A stretch of 29,340 bases of DNA, taken from Proteobacteria bacterium SG_bin5 (GTDB lineage Bacteria > Pseudomonadota > Alphaproteobacteria > Sphingomonadales > Sphingomonadaceae). The DNA lies in NCBI GenBank assembly GCA_002083475.1, contig LWDI01000021.1, positions 1 through 29,340 on the forward strand. Reading direction: 5' to 3'. A model generated the notes under the pieces. That model saw only the letters and a program-made list of their open reading frames with translations, searched no databases and was not told the origin of the DNA. Positions 22,560-29,340 of this stretch are shown here, one piece after another (within the stretch, counting starts at the first letter, position 1; each line of letters starts with the position of its first letter). Position numbers and translations under genes: made by a program.

Positions 22560-22608
22560 CGGCACGACGCTAGCGCGCGCGGCGCCCCTTTGCGAGCCGC
22601 GCGCGCTT

Positions 22609-22690
22609 TGTTGCTCGCTTTGCAACAGGCTTTGTCTGGAAGCGATAGGATCGAGCGCGCGCGGCCTCTGGAAACTAGTTGGCCGCCAAC
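22609..22690. promoter_or_regulatory. Two inverted repeats in the divergent gap
   Basis: TGTTGC-N7-GCAACA (22609-22627) and GTTGGC-C-GCCAAC (22678-22690) lie between the YdcZ-like gene (start 22559, minus strand) and the 26-codon ORF at 22741. They are candidate operators; no cognate regulator is encoded nearby. Confidence 0.35.
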
Positions 22691-22740
22691 GCATTTAAAC
22701 GAGCGATGACCGGCGCTCGCGCCAGCGAAAGGAATGCTTC

Positions 22741-22821
22741 ATGACCCGCAAGTTCTTGCCGATCATCTGTGCCCTGATTCCGCTCGCCGGCGTGTTGAGC
22801 GCGGTGATGATCGTGCCGTGA
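22741..22821 (+). CDS. Possible 26-aa hydrophobic miniprotein
   Basis: An ATG with AAAGGA about 7 nt upstream opens a 26-codon frame ending TGA at 22819-22821. The peptide starts with a basic MTRK and continues as a single hydrophobic helix (FLPIICALIPLAGVLSAVMI), the profile of a small membrane protein. It is too short to assign; a chance ORF remains possible. The 183 bp from 22822 to the terminator at 23005 holds no feature I can recognise. Confidence 0.4.
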   Translation: MTRKFLPIICALIPLAGVLSAVMIVP

Positions 22822-23004
22822 TTGGCGCGATGCGGACCATGATCGACGCGGCGAACGCGTTTTAATTGCCTTTCACGGGCTCCCCGCCCGATGGGCCGGG
22901 GGTGGATAGCTTCCCACCTTAGCAGAATAAGTCGATCCGCAAGATCAACTTCGTGGCAACCCGCGACTTCGTCCGCCAAAGCCGCGCCGTCGCGCCAACC
23001 ATGA

Positions 23005-23040
23005 AAAAGGGCCGCCCCGGTTTCCCGGCGCGGCCCTTTT
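23005..23040 (-). terminator. Rho-independent terminator of the rpsF-rpsR-rplI operon (bidirectional)
   Basis: A perfect 11-bp stem, AAAAGGGCCGC (23005-23015) with GCGGCCCTTTT (23030-23040), has a secondary CCGG/CCGG stem inside its loop and ends in an A/T run on both strands. It stands 17 bp beyond the rplI stop. Confidence 0.9.
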
Positions 23041-23057
23041 CATCAACGGTCGGTCGA

Positions 23058-23639
23058 TCAGCCCTGGGCGTCGCTCGCGATCTCGCCGACTTCCAGGTTC
23101 GGATCGCGTTCCTCGGTAAAGCCGGTTTGGTCGCGGCCTTCCTCGAACACCTGCGCCATCACGTCGACGCCGGCGGCCTGCATCTCGGCCTCCTCGGGCG
23201 AGCGCGCGACGTTCACTTTCACCAGCACCGGCACTTCGGGGTGCAGCGCGACCTTCACCTCGTGTAGGCCGATCGTCTTGATCGGGCGATCGAGCACGAT
23301 CTGCGCCTTGCCGACCTTATGGTCGAGCGCCTCGAACGCCTCGACCAGATCGCGCACCGCGACCGAGCCGTAAAGCTGGCCGGTGTTCGACGACTGGCGG
23401 ATCAGCGTGAGCGTCACGCCGTCGATCGCCTTGGCATGAACCTCGGCGTCGGCGCGGCGGGCGGCGTTTTCGGCCACGATCCGCTCGCGATTGGCCTCGA
23501 ACACGCGGCGATTGGCTTCGTTCGCGCGCAATGCCTTTTTGCGGGGGAGCAGGTAGTTACGGGCGAACCCGTCCTTCACCTTCACCACGTCGCCGATACC
23601 GCCGAGCTTCTCGACGCGTTCCAGCAGGATCACATCCAT
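23058..23639 (-). CDS. rplI: 50S ribosomal protein L9
   Basis: The 193-aa protein begins with the canonical L9 N-terminal domain (MDVILLERVEKLGGIGDVV and the GFARNYLLPRKKA 23S rRNA-binding segment), followed by the long connecting helix and C-terminal domain (SVAVRDLVEAFEA, LHEVKVALHPEVPVLVKVNV). It is longer than E. coli L9 (149 aa) because of an acidic C-terminal extension of about 45 residues, common in alphaproteobacteria. Last gene of the rpsF-rpsR-rplI operon. Confidence 0.97.
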   Translation of the reverse strand: MDVILLERVEKLGGIGDVVKVKDGFARNYLLPRKKALRANEANRRVFEANRERIVAENAARRADAEVHAKAIDGVTLTLIRQSSNTGQLYGSVAVRDLVEAFEALDHKVGKAQIVLDRPIKTIGLHEVKVALHPEVPVLVKVNVARSPEEAEMQAAGVDVMAQVFEEGRDQTGFTEERDPNLEVGEIASDAQG

Positions 23640-23651
23640 GTGCCCGGCTCC

Positions 23652-23876
23652 TTACTTAACGATATAGGGCAAGAGGCCCAAATGACGGGCGCGCTTGATC
23701 GCCTGGGCGAGTTCGCGCTGCTTCTTCGCGCTCACGCTGGTGATGCGCGAGGGGACGATCTTGCCGCGTTCCGACACGAAACCTTGGAGCAGGCGCACAT
23801 CCTTGTAATCGATGCGCGGCGCGTCCTTGGCGCAGAAGGGGCAGCTCTTGCGGCGGCGGAAAAAGGGGCGTGCCAT
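23652..23876 (-). CDS. rpsR: 30S ribosomal protein S18
   Basis: The 74-aa basic protein has the S18 signature: RRKSCPFC at the N-terminus, IDYKDVRLLQGFVSERGKI, and the rRNA-binding RITSVSAKKQRELAQAIKRA. AAGGAGG stands 9 nt before the ATG and partly overlaps the rpsF stop. S18 binds 16S rRNA as a heterodimer with S6, encoded just upstream. Confidence 0.97.
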   Translation of the reverse strand: MARPFFRRRKSCPFCAKDAPRIDYKDVRLLQGFVSERGKIVPSRITSVSAKKQRELAQAIKRARHLGLLPYIVK

Positions 23877-23890
23877 TGGTCAGTTCCTCC

Positions 23891-24289
23891 TTATTCGCCG
23901 TCGAAACCGTCGCGCTCGCGGCGCGGGCGATCGCCACCGTCGCGTTCGCGGCGGCGGCCGTCGCGCTCGCCCTTGCGCATCATCGCCGAGGGACCCGTTT
24001 CATGGGTGTCGACGCGCACGGTGAGATAACGGATGATGTCTTCGTTGATGCGGATCTGCCGCTCGAGCTCGGCGACGACGCCGGCGGGGGCATCGATTTC
24101 CAGCATCACATAATGCGCCTTGCGGTTCTTGGCGATCTTGTACGCCAGGCTCCGCAGGCCCCAGGTCTCGGTCTTGACGATCCGGCCCTGATTGTCCTCG
24201 ACGATCTTGGTGGCCATTTCGGCCAGGGCGTCCACCTGCGCTTGCGCCAAATCCTGGCGCGCGAGGAAGACGTGCTCGTAAAGAGCCAT
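23891..24289 (-). CDS. rpsF: 30S ribosomal protein S6
   Basis: The 132-aa protein has an S6 ferredoxin-like core (MALYEHVFLARQDLAQAQVD, GLRSLAYKIAKNRKAHYVML, IRINEDIIRYLTVRVD). A charged C-terminal tail rich in Arg, Asp and Gly (about 105-132) follows, typical of alphaproteobacterial S6. The start at 24289 has AAGGACA about 5 nt upstream; the long upstream open frame is antisense to fabD. First gene of the S6-S18-L9 operon. The 201-bp gap to divergent fabD should hold both promoters, but no consensus is obvious. Confidence 0.96.
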   Translation of the reverse strand: MALYEHVFLARQDLAQAQVDALAEMATKIVEDNQGRIVKTETWGLRSLAYKIAKNRKAHYVMLEIDAPAGVVAELERQIRINEDIIRYLTVRVDTHETGPSAMMRKGERDGRRRERDGGDRPRRERDGFDGE

Positions 24290-24490
24290 GTCTTGTCCTT
24301 CATCTTGGCCGATCGCTGAGCGCCCGCACCATGCAAGCGCCCCCTCCGGCTGTCGTCCACGGGTATCACCGGCGGCGCGGGGCGCCCCCGAAGGCGCGCG
24401 ACATAGCCGAAACCGCGCCAAATGCAAGGCCGCTTGCCAAGCCGGCCCATGATTTCTACCGCGTCCGCCTTCAATCCAAGGAGCCAAGCC

Positions 24491-25423
24491 ATGCGCGCGT
24501 TCATTTTTCCGGGCCAAGGCAGCCAGGCGGTCGGCATGGGCGCCGCACTCGCCGCCGCGAGCCGGTTCGCGCGCGAGGTGTTCGAGGAAGTCGACGAGGC
24601 GATCGGCCAGCATCTCTTCCGGCTGATGAGCGAAGGCCCCGCCGAGGAATTGACGCTCACCGAAAACGCCCAGCCCGCGATCATGGCGAACGCGGTCGCG
24701 ACCTGGCGCGTGCTCGAACGCGAGGGCGGCGTCGCGCTCGCGGAGCAGGCGGCGTTCGTCGCCGGCCATTCGCTGGGGGAATATAGCGCGCTGTGCGTGG
24801 CGGGCGCGCTCGATCTGGCGACGACGGCGCGGCTGCTGAAATTGCGCGGCCAGGCGATGCAATCGGCGGTGCCGGTGGGCGCGGGCGGCATGGCGGCGCT
24901 GCTCGGGGCGACGCTCGATCAAGCGCGCGCGGTGGCGGACGCGGCGGCCGAGGGGCAGGTCTGCGCGGTCGCCAATGACAATGCCGAGGGGCAAGTGGTG
25001 ATCTCGGGCCATGCCGAGGCGATCGCGCGCGCGGTGGCGCTGTGCCGCGATTTCGGCGTCAAGAAGGGGATGGCGCTGCCGGTGTCGGCGCCGTTCCACT
25101 GCGCGTTGATGGCGCCGGCGGCCGAGACGATGGCGGCCGCGCTCGAGCGCGCGCGGATCGCCGCGCCCTTCGTCCCCGTCTACGCCAACGTCACCGCCGC
25201 GCCGGTGAGCGACCCGGCCGAAATCCGCGCGCGGCTGGTCGAGCAAGTGACGGGGATGGTGCGCTGGCGCGAATCGCTGCTGGCGATGGAAGCGGCGGGG
25301 GTCGACCAGTTCGTCGAATTCGGCGCGAAGCTGCTGGCGCCGATGGTGAAGCGGACGGTGCAGGCCGAGCCGGTGAGCGTGGTGACGATGGCGGAGATCG
25401 AGGGGCTGGCGCGGGGACTGTAG
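24491..25423 (+). CDS. fabD: Malonyl-CoA:ACP transacylase
   Basis: The 310-aa enzyme moves malonyl from CoA to acyl carrier protein. It shows FIFPGQGSQAVGMG (4-17), the nucleophile motif GHSLGE with S94, and catalytic H203 in SAPFHCALM. AAGGAG lies about 7 nt before the ATG at 24491; an earlier in-frame ATG at 24422 lacks this. First gene of the fabD-fabG-acpP-fabF cluster. Its stop is followed within 2 bp by the left arm of the inverted repeat that brackets the GxxExxY gene. Confidence 0.96.
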   Translation: MRAFIFPGQGSQAVGMGAALAAASRFAREVFEEVDEAIGQHLFRLMSEGPAEELTLTENAQPAIMANAVATWRVLEREGGVALAEQAAFVAGHSLGEYSALCVAGALDLATTARLLKLRGQAMQSAVPVGAGGMAALLGATLDQARAVADAAAEGQVCAVANDNAEGQVVISGHAEAIARAVALCRDFGVKKGMALPVSAPFHCALMAPAAETMAAALERARIAAPFVPVYANVTAAPVSDPAEIRARLVEQVTGMVRWRESLLAMEAAGVDQFVEFGAKLLAPMVKRTVQAEPVSVVTMAEIEGLARGL

Positions 25424-25424
25424 G

Positions 25425-25460
25425 TTATTTGGTTCACGCGGAGACGCGGAGGCGCGGAGA
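25425..25460. repeat. Left inverted-repeat arm of the GxxExxY cassette
   Basis: The arm, with core TTTGGTTCACGCGGAGACGC, ends at the ATG of the GxxExxY gene and is the near-perfect reverse complement of 25839-25875. Its terminal GGAG may also serve as the ribosome binding site. Confidence 0.8.
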
Positions 25461-25894
25461 TGCGAGACATTGATGCGGTGTCGGGCGATGTGATCGACGT
25501 TGCCCTTCGGTTGCACCGGGAGTTGGGGCCGGGACTGCTCGAGAGCGTTTACGAAACTCTGCTCGCGGCACGGCTCATCAAAGACGGCTACGCCGTCGGT
25601 AGGCAGCGACCGATAGATATCGAATTCGATGGCGTGAGAGTTGAAAACGCCTTTCGTATCGATCTGTTGGTCGACGAACGTCTCATCGTCGAGATTAAGT
25701 CGGTCGACCAATTGCTTCCCGTTCATGGCAAACAACTGCTCACCTATTTGCGCCTCACCAAACAGCCCGTAGGGCTGTTAATCAACTTCGGCGGCGCGAC
25801 GCTGAAGGAAGGCATCAGGCGCGTGGTCAACGATCATCTCTCCGCGTCTCCGCGCCTCCGCGTGAACCAAAATTCTTCTTACACAAAGGAGTAA
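25460..25894 (+). CDS. GxxExxY family protein (PD-(D/E)XK-like fold)
   Basis: The 144-aa protein carries the family signature G-P-G-L-L-E-S-V-Y (about 23-31) and a nuclease-like strand pair with D and E-x-K (FRIDLLVDERLIVEIKS, about 66-82), as in PD-(D/E)XK folds. No biochemical role is known to me. The gene is wholly framed by inverted repeats. The right arm encodes its last residues (SASPRLRVNQN), and the final SYTKE codons run through the AAAGGAG ribosome site of fabG. The cassette therefore sits as a clean insert between fabD and fabG while preserving fabG translation. Base composition is lower in GC than its neighbours by eye. Confidence 0.85.
   Translation: MRDIDAVSGDVIDVALRLHRELGPGLLESVYETLLAARLIKDGYAVGRQRPIDIEFDGVRVENAFRIDLLVDERLIVEIKSVDQLLPVHGKQLLTYLRLTKQPVGLLINFGGATLKEGIRRVVNDHLSASPRLRVNQNSSYTKE
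25839..25875. repeat. Right inverted-repeat arm of the GxxExxY cassette
   Basis: Contains CTCCGCGTCTCCGCGCCTCC followed by GCGTGAACCAAAAT, the reverse complement of the left arm with small differences. It is translated as the GxxExxY C-terminus. Confidence 0.8.
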
Positions 25895-25896
25895 CC

Positions 25897-26634
25897 ATGT
25901 TCGACCTTTCAGGCATGACCGCGCTCGTCACCGGTGCCTCCGGGGGCATCGGGTCGGCGATCGCTCGGGCGCTCGCGAGCCAAGGCGCGCGGCTCGCGCT
26001 TTCCGGTTCGAACGCCGAGAAGCTCGATGGCTTTCGCGCCGAACTGGGCGGTGATCATCTCACGCTCGCATGCGATCTTTCCGACGCCGCCGCCGTCGAC
26101 GCGCTGGTCCCGCGCGCGCTCGAGGGGCTCGGCAAGCTCGATATCCTCGTCAACAATGCCGGCGTCACCCGCGACAATCTGCTGATGCGGATGAAGGACG
26201 ACGAGTGGAACCAGGTGATCCGCGTCAATCTGGAAGCCGCTTTCCGCCTCGCCCGCGCCGCCGCCAAGCCGATGATGAAGGCGCGCTTCGGGCGCATCAT
26301 CTCGATCACCTCGGTGGTCGGCGCCACGGGCAATCCCGGCCAGGCGAATTACGCCGCCTCCAAGGGCGCGCTCACCGCGATGACCAAGGCGATCGCGCAG
26401 GAGCTCGCCAGCCGAGGAATCACCGCCAATTGCATCGCGCCCGGCTTCATCCGATCGGCGATGACCGACGCGCTGCCCGAGGCGCAGAAGACGGCGCTGC
26501 TCGGCCGCATCCCGGCGGGCGCGCTGGGCGAGGGGGGCGATGTCGCCGCCGCCGCCGTTTATCTCGCGAGCCGCGAGGCGGGCTATGTCACGGGACAAAC
26601 GCTGCACGTGAACGGCGGCATGGCGATGCTCTGA
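25897..26634 (+). CDS. fabG: 3-oxoacyl-ACP reductase
   Basis: The 245-aa short-chain dehydrogenase has NADPH-binding TGASGGIG (12-19), NNAG (86-89) and the catalytic S139, Y152, K156 (ITSVVGATGNPGQANYAASK). It reduces beta-ketoacyl-ACP in fatty acid elongation. AAAGGAG lies 5 nt before the ATG at 25897 and overlaps the end of the inserted GxxExxY gene. Normal family length. Confidence 0.96.
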   Translation: MFDLSGMTALVTGASGGIGSAIARALASQGARLALSGSNAEKLDGFRAELGGDHLTLACDLSDAAAVDALVPRALEGLGKLDILVNNAGVTRDNLLMRMKDDEWNQVIRVNLEAAFRLARAAAKPMMKARFGRIISITSVVGATGNPGQANYAASKGALTAMTKAIAQELASRGITANCIAPGFIRSAMTDALPEAQKTALLGRIPAGALGEGGDVAAAAVYLASREAGYVTGQTLHVNGGMAML

Positions 26635-26727
26635 GCCGGGGCGCGCCCCGCGCCCTCTTGTCAGCCGGGGGCGCGCGCTCTACGGCTCCACCCTGTTGAA
26701 GCCCAAATGATAGAGGGAAGAGAAAGC

Positions 26728-26964
26728 ATGAGCGAGACCGCCGATCGCGTGAAGAATATCGTCGTCGAGCATCTGGGCGTCGAAGCCGAGAAGGTGACCG
26801 AAGATGCAAGCTTCATCGATGATCTGGGCGCGGACAGCCTCGACATCGTCGAGCTGGTGATGGCGTTCGAGGAAGAATTCGGGGTGGAAATTCCCGATGA
26901 CGCCGCCGAAAAGATCAGCACCGTCAAGGACGCGATCAGCTATATCGACGAGCATCAAGGCTGA
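26728..26964 (+). CDS. acpP: Acyl carrier protein
   Basis: The 78-aa acidic protein has the phosphopantetheine attachment motif DDLGADSLDIVE, S37 being the modified serine, and the canonical start MSETADRVKNIVVEHLGVE. It carries growing acyl chains for FabD, FabG and FabF encoded alongside. The start at 26728 is chosen over an in-frame ATG seven codons upstream because it gives the standard N-terminus. The 93-bp gap after fabG contains a GGGGCGCGCCCC palindrome (26638-26649) and probably a separate promoter, as is common for highly expressed acpP. Confidence 0.97.
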   Translation: MSETADRVKNIVVEHLGVEAEKVTEDASFIDDLGADSLDIVELVMAFEEEFGVEIPDDAAEKISTVKDAISYIDEHQG

Positions 26965-26998
26965 TTGCTTGGGTGACCGGGGCCAAGCGCCCCATTAG

Positions 26999-27048
26999 CG
27001 GCTCCGCGCGCCCGGCATATTACCGGGGCGTCGGAGCCGTTTCGATTT
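26999..27048 (+). terminator. Hairpin between acpP and fabF, possible attenuator
   Basis: CGGCTCCG (26999-27006) pairs with CGGAGCCG (27032-27039), with a further near-complementary GCCCGG/CCGGGGC inside, followed by TTTCGATTT. It is weak as an intrinsic terminator. It could adjust fabF expression relative to acpP or stabilise the acpP mRNA 3' end. Confidence 0.45.
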
Positions 27049-27102
27049 CGCGAGCAGGCCCGCGCGGGCCGCGCGTCGCGCTGGGTAAGGAGAGCGAATA
27101 AA

Positions 27103-28365
27103 ATGCGTCGGGTGGTCGTCACGGGGCTGGGGCTGGTTACGCCGCTGGGCGCCGATGTCGAGACGAGCTGGGCGAATCTGATCGCCGCCAAATCGGGGGC
27201 GGGCACGATCACCCGCTTCGACGCGAGCGACTATGCCTGCCGCATCGCCTGCGAGGTGAAGCCCAAGGATCATCCCTGGGGCTTCGACGCCTATAAGCGC
27301 GTCGATCACAAGGTGCAGCGCCAGGTCGATCCCTTCATCGTCTTCGGCATCGACGCGGCGGGCCAAGCGATCGAGGATGCCGGGCTGCTCGACATGAGCG
27401 AGGAAGAGCGTTTCCGCGCCGGCTGCTCGATCGGCTCGGGGATCGGCGGGCTGCCGGGGATCGAGAGCGAATCGCTCGTGCTCGAACACAAGGGGCCGCG
27501 CCGCGTTTCGCCGCATTTCGTCCATGGCCGGCTGATCAACCTCATCTCGGGCCAGGTCTCGATCAAATATGGGCTGATGGGCCCCAACCACGCGGTCGTC
27601 ACCGCTTGCTCGACCGGCGCGCATTCGATCGGCGACGCGGCGCGCATGATCGCGATGGACGATGCCGACGTCATGCTCTCGGGCGGCGCCGAAGCGGCGA
27701 TCTGCCCGATCGGCATCGCCGGCTTCGCCCAGGCGCGCGCGCTTTCGACCGGGTTCAACGACGCTCCCGAACGCGGCAGCCGCCCCTATGACCGCGACCG
27801 CGACGGCTTCGTGATGGGCGAGGGCGCGGGCGTTCTGGTGCTGGAGGAATATGAGCGCGCGAAGAAGCGCGGCGCCAAAATCTATGCCGAGGTCGTGGGC
27901 TATGGCCTGTCGGGCGATGCCTATCACGTCACCGCGCCGCATCCCGAAGGCTCGGGGGCGTTTCGATCGATGCAGATGGCGGTGCGCAAATCGGGGCTCG
28001 CGCTCGGCGACATCGATTATATCAACGCGCACGGCACCTCGACCCCGCTCGGCGACGAACTGGAACTCGGCGCGGTGCGGCGGCTGTTCGGCGACGCGAT
28101 CGGCGGCATGTCGATGAGCTCGACCAAATCGGCGATCGGGCATTTGCTCGGCGGCGCCGGCGCGGTGGAGAGCATTTTCTGCATCCTGGCGATGCGCGAT
28201 CAAATCGTGCCGCCGACGCTCAATCTCGATTCCCCGAGCGAGAATTGCGAAGGCGTCGATCTGGTGCCGCACGTCGCCAAGGAACGGCGGGTGAAAGCCG
28301 TGCTCAACAATTCGTTCGGCTTCGGCGGCACCAATGCCAGCCTGGTGATGAAAGCGCTCGACTGA
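27103..28365 (+). CDS. fabF: 3-oxoacyl-ACP synthase II
   Basis: The 420-aa condensing enzyme has the Cys-His-His triad: C169 in VVTACSTGAHS, H310 in NAHGTSTPLGD and H347 in SAIGHLLGGAGA, plus the C-terminal NNSFGFGGTNAS. It elongates acyl-ACP with malonyl-ACP supplied by FabD. AAGGAG lies about 10 nt before the ATG. It starts 138 bp after acpP and is followed 22 bp later by mltG. Confidence 0.97.
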   Translation: MRRVVVTGLGLVTPLGADVETSWANLIAAKSGAGTITRFDASDYACRIACEVKPKDHPWGFDAYKRVDHKVQRQVDPFIVFGIDAAGQAIEDAGLLDMSEEERFRAGCSIGSGIGGLPGIESESLVLEHKGPRRVSPHFVHGRLINLISGQVSIKYGLMGPNHAVVTACSTGAHSIGDAARMIAMDDADVMLSGGAEAAICPIGIAGFAQARALSTGFNDAPERGSRPYDRDRDGFVMGEGAGVLVLEEYERAKKRGAKIYAEVVGYGLSGDAYHVTAPHPEGSGAFRSMQMAVRKSGLALGDIDYINAHGTSTPLGDELELGAVRRLFGDAIGGMSMSSTKSAIGHLLGGAGAVESIFCILAMRDQIVPPTLNLDSPSENCEGVDLVPHVAKERRVKAVLNNSFGFGGTNASLVMKALD

Positions 28366-28387
28366 GCCTGAACGGGGGAGGGCGGAA

Positions 28388-29340
28388 GTGCGCAAATTCG
28401 GCTGGTTGCTGCTGGTCCTGATCGTGGCGCTGACGGGCGGCGCGCTGTTCGTCGCGCAGGATTGGGGCGGGCGCGGGCCCTCGCCCAAGGCGCTGAGCTT
28501 CACCGTGCCCGAGGGCGCCTCGCTCGCGACCACCGCGCAGCGGCTGGAGCAGGCGGGCGCGATTCGATCGGCGGCGCGGTTCAAGCTTTACGCGCGGCTG
28601 TTCGGCTCGTCCGCGCCGATCAAATCGGGCGATTATCGCCTGCCGCGCGGGCTCTCGGCCGCGGACGTGCTGAAGCTGCTCCAGGGCGGGCGGACGATCC
28701 AGCGCTTCGTCACCATTCCCGAGGGCTGGCCAGCGGTGCTGGTCCATGAACGGCTGAAGGCGACCCCGGGGCTCGAGGGCGCGGTGCCGGTGCCGGTCGA
28801 AGGCACGGTGCTGCCCGATAGCTACAGCTTCCAGCGCGGCGACACGCGCGCGAGCGTGCTCGATCGGATGCAGCGCGCGATGGCGGCCTATCTCGCCGTC
28901 GCTTGGGAGCGGCGCAAGCCGGGCATCGCGGTGAGCACTCCTCGCGAGGCGCTGATCCTGGCCTCGATCGTCGAGAAGGAAACCGGCAAGCCGAGCGAGC
29001 GGCGGCTGGTCGCGGCGGTCTATTCGAACCGGCTGAAGCGCGGCATGCCGCTCCAGGCCGATCCCACGATCATCTATCCGGTGACCAAGGGCAAACCGCT
29101 TGGCCGCAAGATCCTCCGCTCCGAGCGCGACGCGCGCAACGGCTATAATACTTATACGATGGCGGGGCTGCCGGTCGGCCCGATCTGCAACCCCGGGCGC
29201 GCCTCGATCGACGCGGTGCTCGATCCCGCCGAGTCGAGCGCGGTCTATTTCGTGGCGGACGGGAGCGGCGGGCATGTGTTCGCCGACACGCTCGACCACC
29301 ATAACCGCAACGTCCTCAAATGGCGCGCCTTCCGCGCGGC
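28388..29340 (+). CDS. mltG: Endolytic murein transglycosylase MltG (partial, 3' end beyond window)
   Basis: A GTG start at 28388, preceded by GGGGGAGGGCGG, opens a frame of 317 complete codons that runs off the window end. An N-terminal membrane helix (about 5-23) is followed by a LysM-like region and the YceG/MltG catalytic domain. The domain carries ASIVEKETGKPSERRLVAAV with likely catalytic E196, LQADPTIIYP, YNTYTMAGLPVGPICNPG and the terminal VYFVADGSGGHVF. MltG cleaves nascent glycan strands and is thought to terminate their growth. Most of the usual length (about 320-350 aa) is present. fabF-mltG adjacency is common in proteobacteria. Confidence 0.93.
   Translation, partial: MRKFGWLLLVLIVALTGGALFVAQDWGGRGPSPKALSFTVPEGASLATTAQRLEQAGAIRSAARFKLYARLFGSSAPIKSGDYRLPRGLSAADVLKLLQGGRTIQRFVTIPEGWPAVLVHERLKATPGLEGAVPVPVEGTVLPDSYSFQRGDTRASVLDRMQRAMAAYLAVAWERRKPGIAVSTPREALILASIVEKETGKPSERRLVAAVYSNRLKRGMPLQADPTIIYPVTKGKPLGRKILRSERDARNGYNTYTMAGLPVGPICNPGRASIDAVLDPAESSAVYFVADGSGGHVFADTLDHHNRNVLKWRAFRA

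Noticed and set aside
22695..22979. 94-aa minus-strand ORF
   Set aside because: It covers the miniprotein and featureless gap, with His/Arg-rich composition typical of antisense frames in high-GC DNA.
22822..23004. Possible structured RNA (6S, SRP-like or riboswitch) before the terminator
   Set aside because: Only short local stems such as GGTGG/CCACC are visible and no known consensus could be matched.

Overview
The window is a high-GC chromosomal segment of an alphaproteobacterium, most likely a sphingomonad (order Sphingomonadales). This rests on the style of the core proteins, the recF, mreBCD-mrdA-rodA, rpsF-rpsR-rplI and fab clusters, and small satellite proteins resembling ones I recall from sphingomonads. 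Species cannot be fixed without a search.

Layout. (1) 1-1757: the recF 3' end, a TetR regulator convergent with a small membrane protein whose promoter carries two copies of a palindromic operator, and a small zinc-ribbon protein. (2) 1758-14137: a 12.3 kb integrated element bounded by a perfect 48-bp direct repeat that is the 3' part of tRNA-Lys(CTT); the complete tRNA lies at the right end beside the integrase. The element carries a primase-helicase, small and large terminase, portal, a prohead-protease/major-capsid fusion, a gpW-like connector, a DUF2190-type capsid protein and a tyrosine integrase. It has no tail, baseplate, lysis or classical repressor genes. This is the gene set of a capsid-forming, tail-stealing phage satellite (cf-PICI-like). 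A divergent, lower-GC DUF262-HNH nuclease gene, probably anti-phage cargo, sits between terminase and portal. (3) 14341-19978 (- strand): the elongasome operon mreB-mreC-mreD-mrdA-rodA. (4) 20127-22821: mutL, a YdcZ/DUF606-like membrane protein and a possible 26-aa membrane miniprotein. (5) 23005-24289 (- strand): rpsF-rpsR-rplI with a strong terminator. (6) 24491-29340: fabD, a GxxExxY cassette, fabG, acpP, fabF and mltG (cut by the window end).

The most unusual signal is a short palindrome, GAAGTNACTTC. It occurs seven times in the element and was not found by eye elsewhere in the window. Six copies lie inside genes, always in the frame that reads Glu-Val-Thr-Ser, and always at termini, small-protein ends or between domains; the seventh is intergenic. 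It looks like an element-specific DNA signal (operator, replication or packaging mark, or a spreading micro-repeat) and I do not recognise it. Other structures are an iterated GGGAC region with an 11-bp hairpin between primase and terminase (candidate origin or cos), a twice-repeated 15-mer that overlaps the small-terminase start codon, and a palindromic promoter/operator before the capsid operon.

In the integrated state the primase has only 56 bp between the att repeat and its start codon. In the excised circle the capsid-integrase operon would read directly through attP into primase and terminase, so excision may switch on replication and packaging genes. Separately, the GxxExxY gene between fabD and fabG is framed by inverted repeats of a family that recurs, without a gene, behind mutL.
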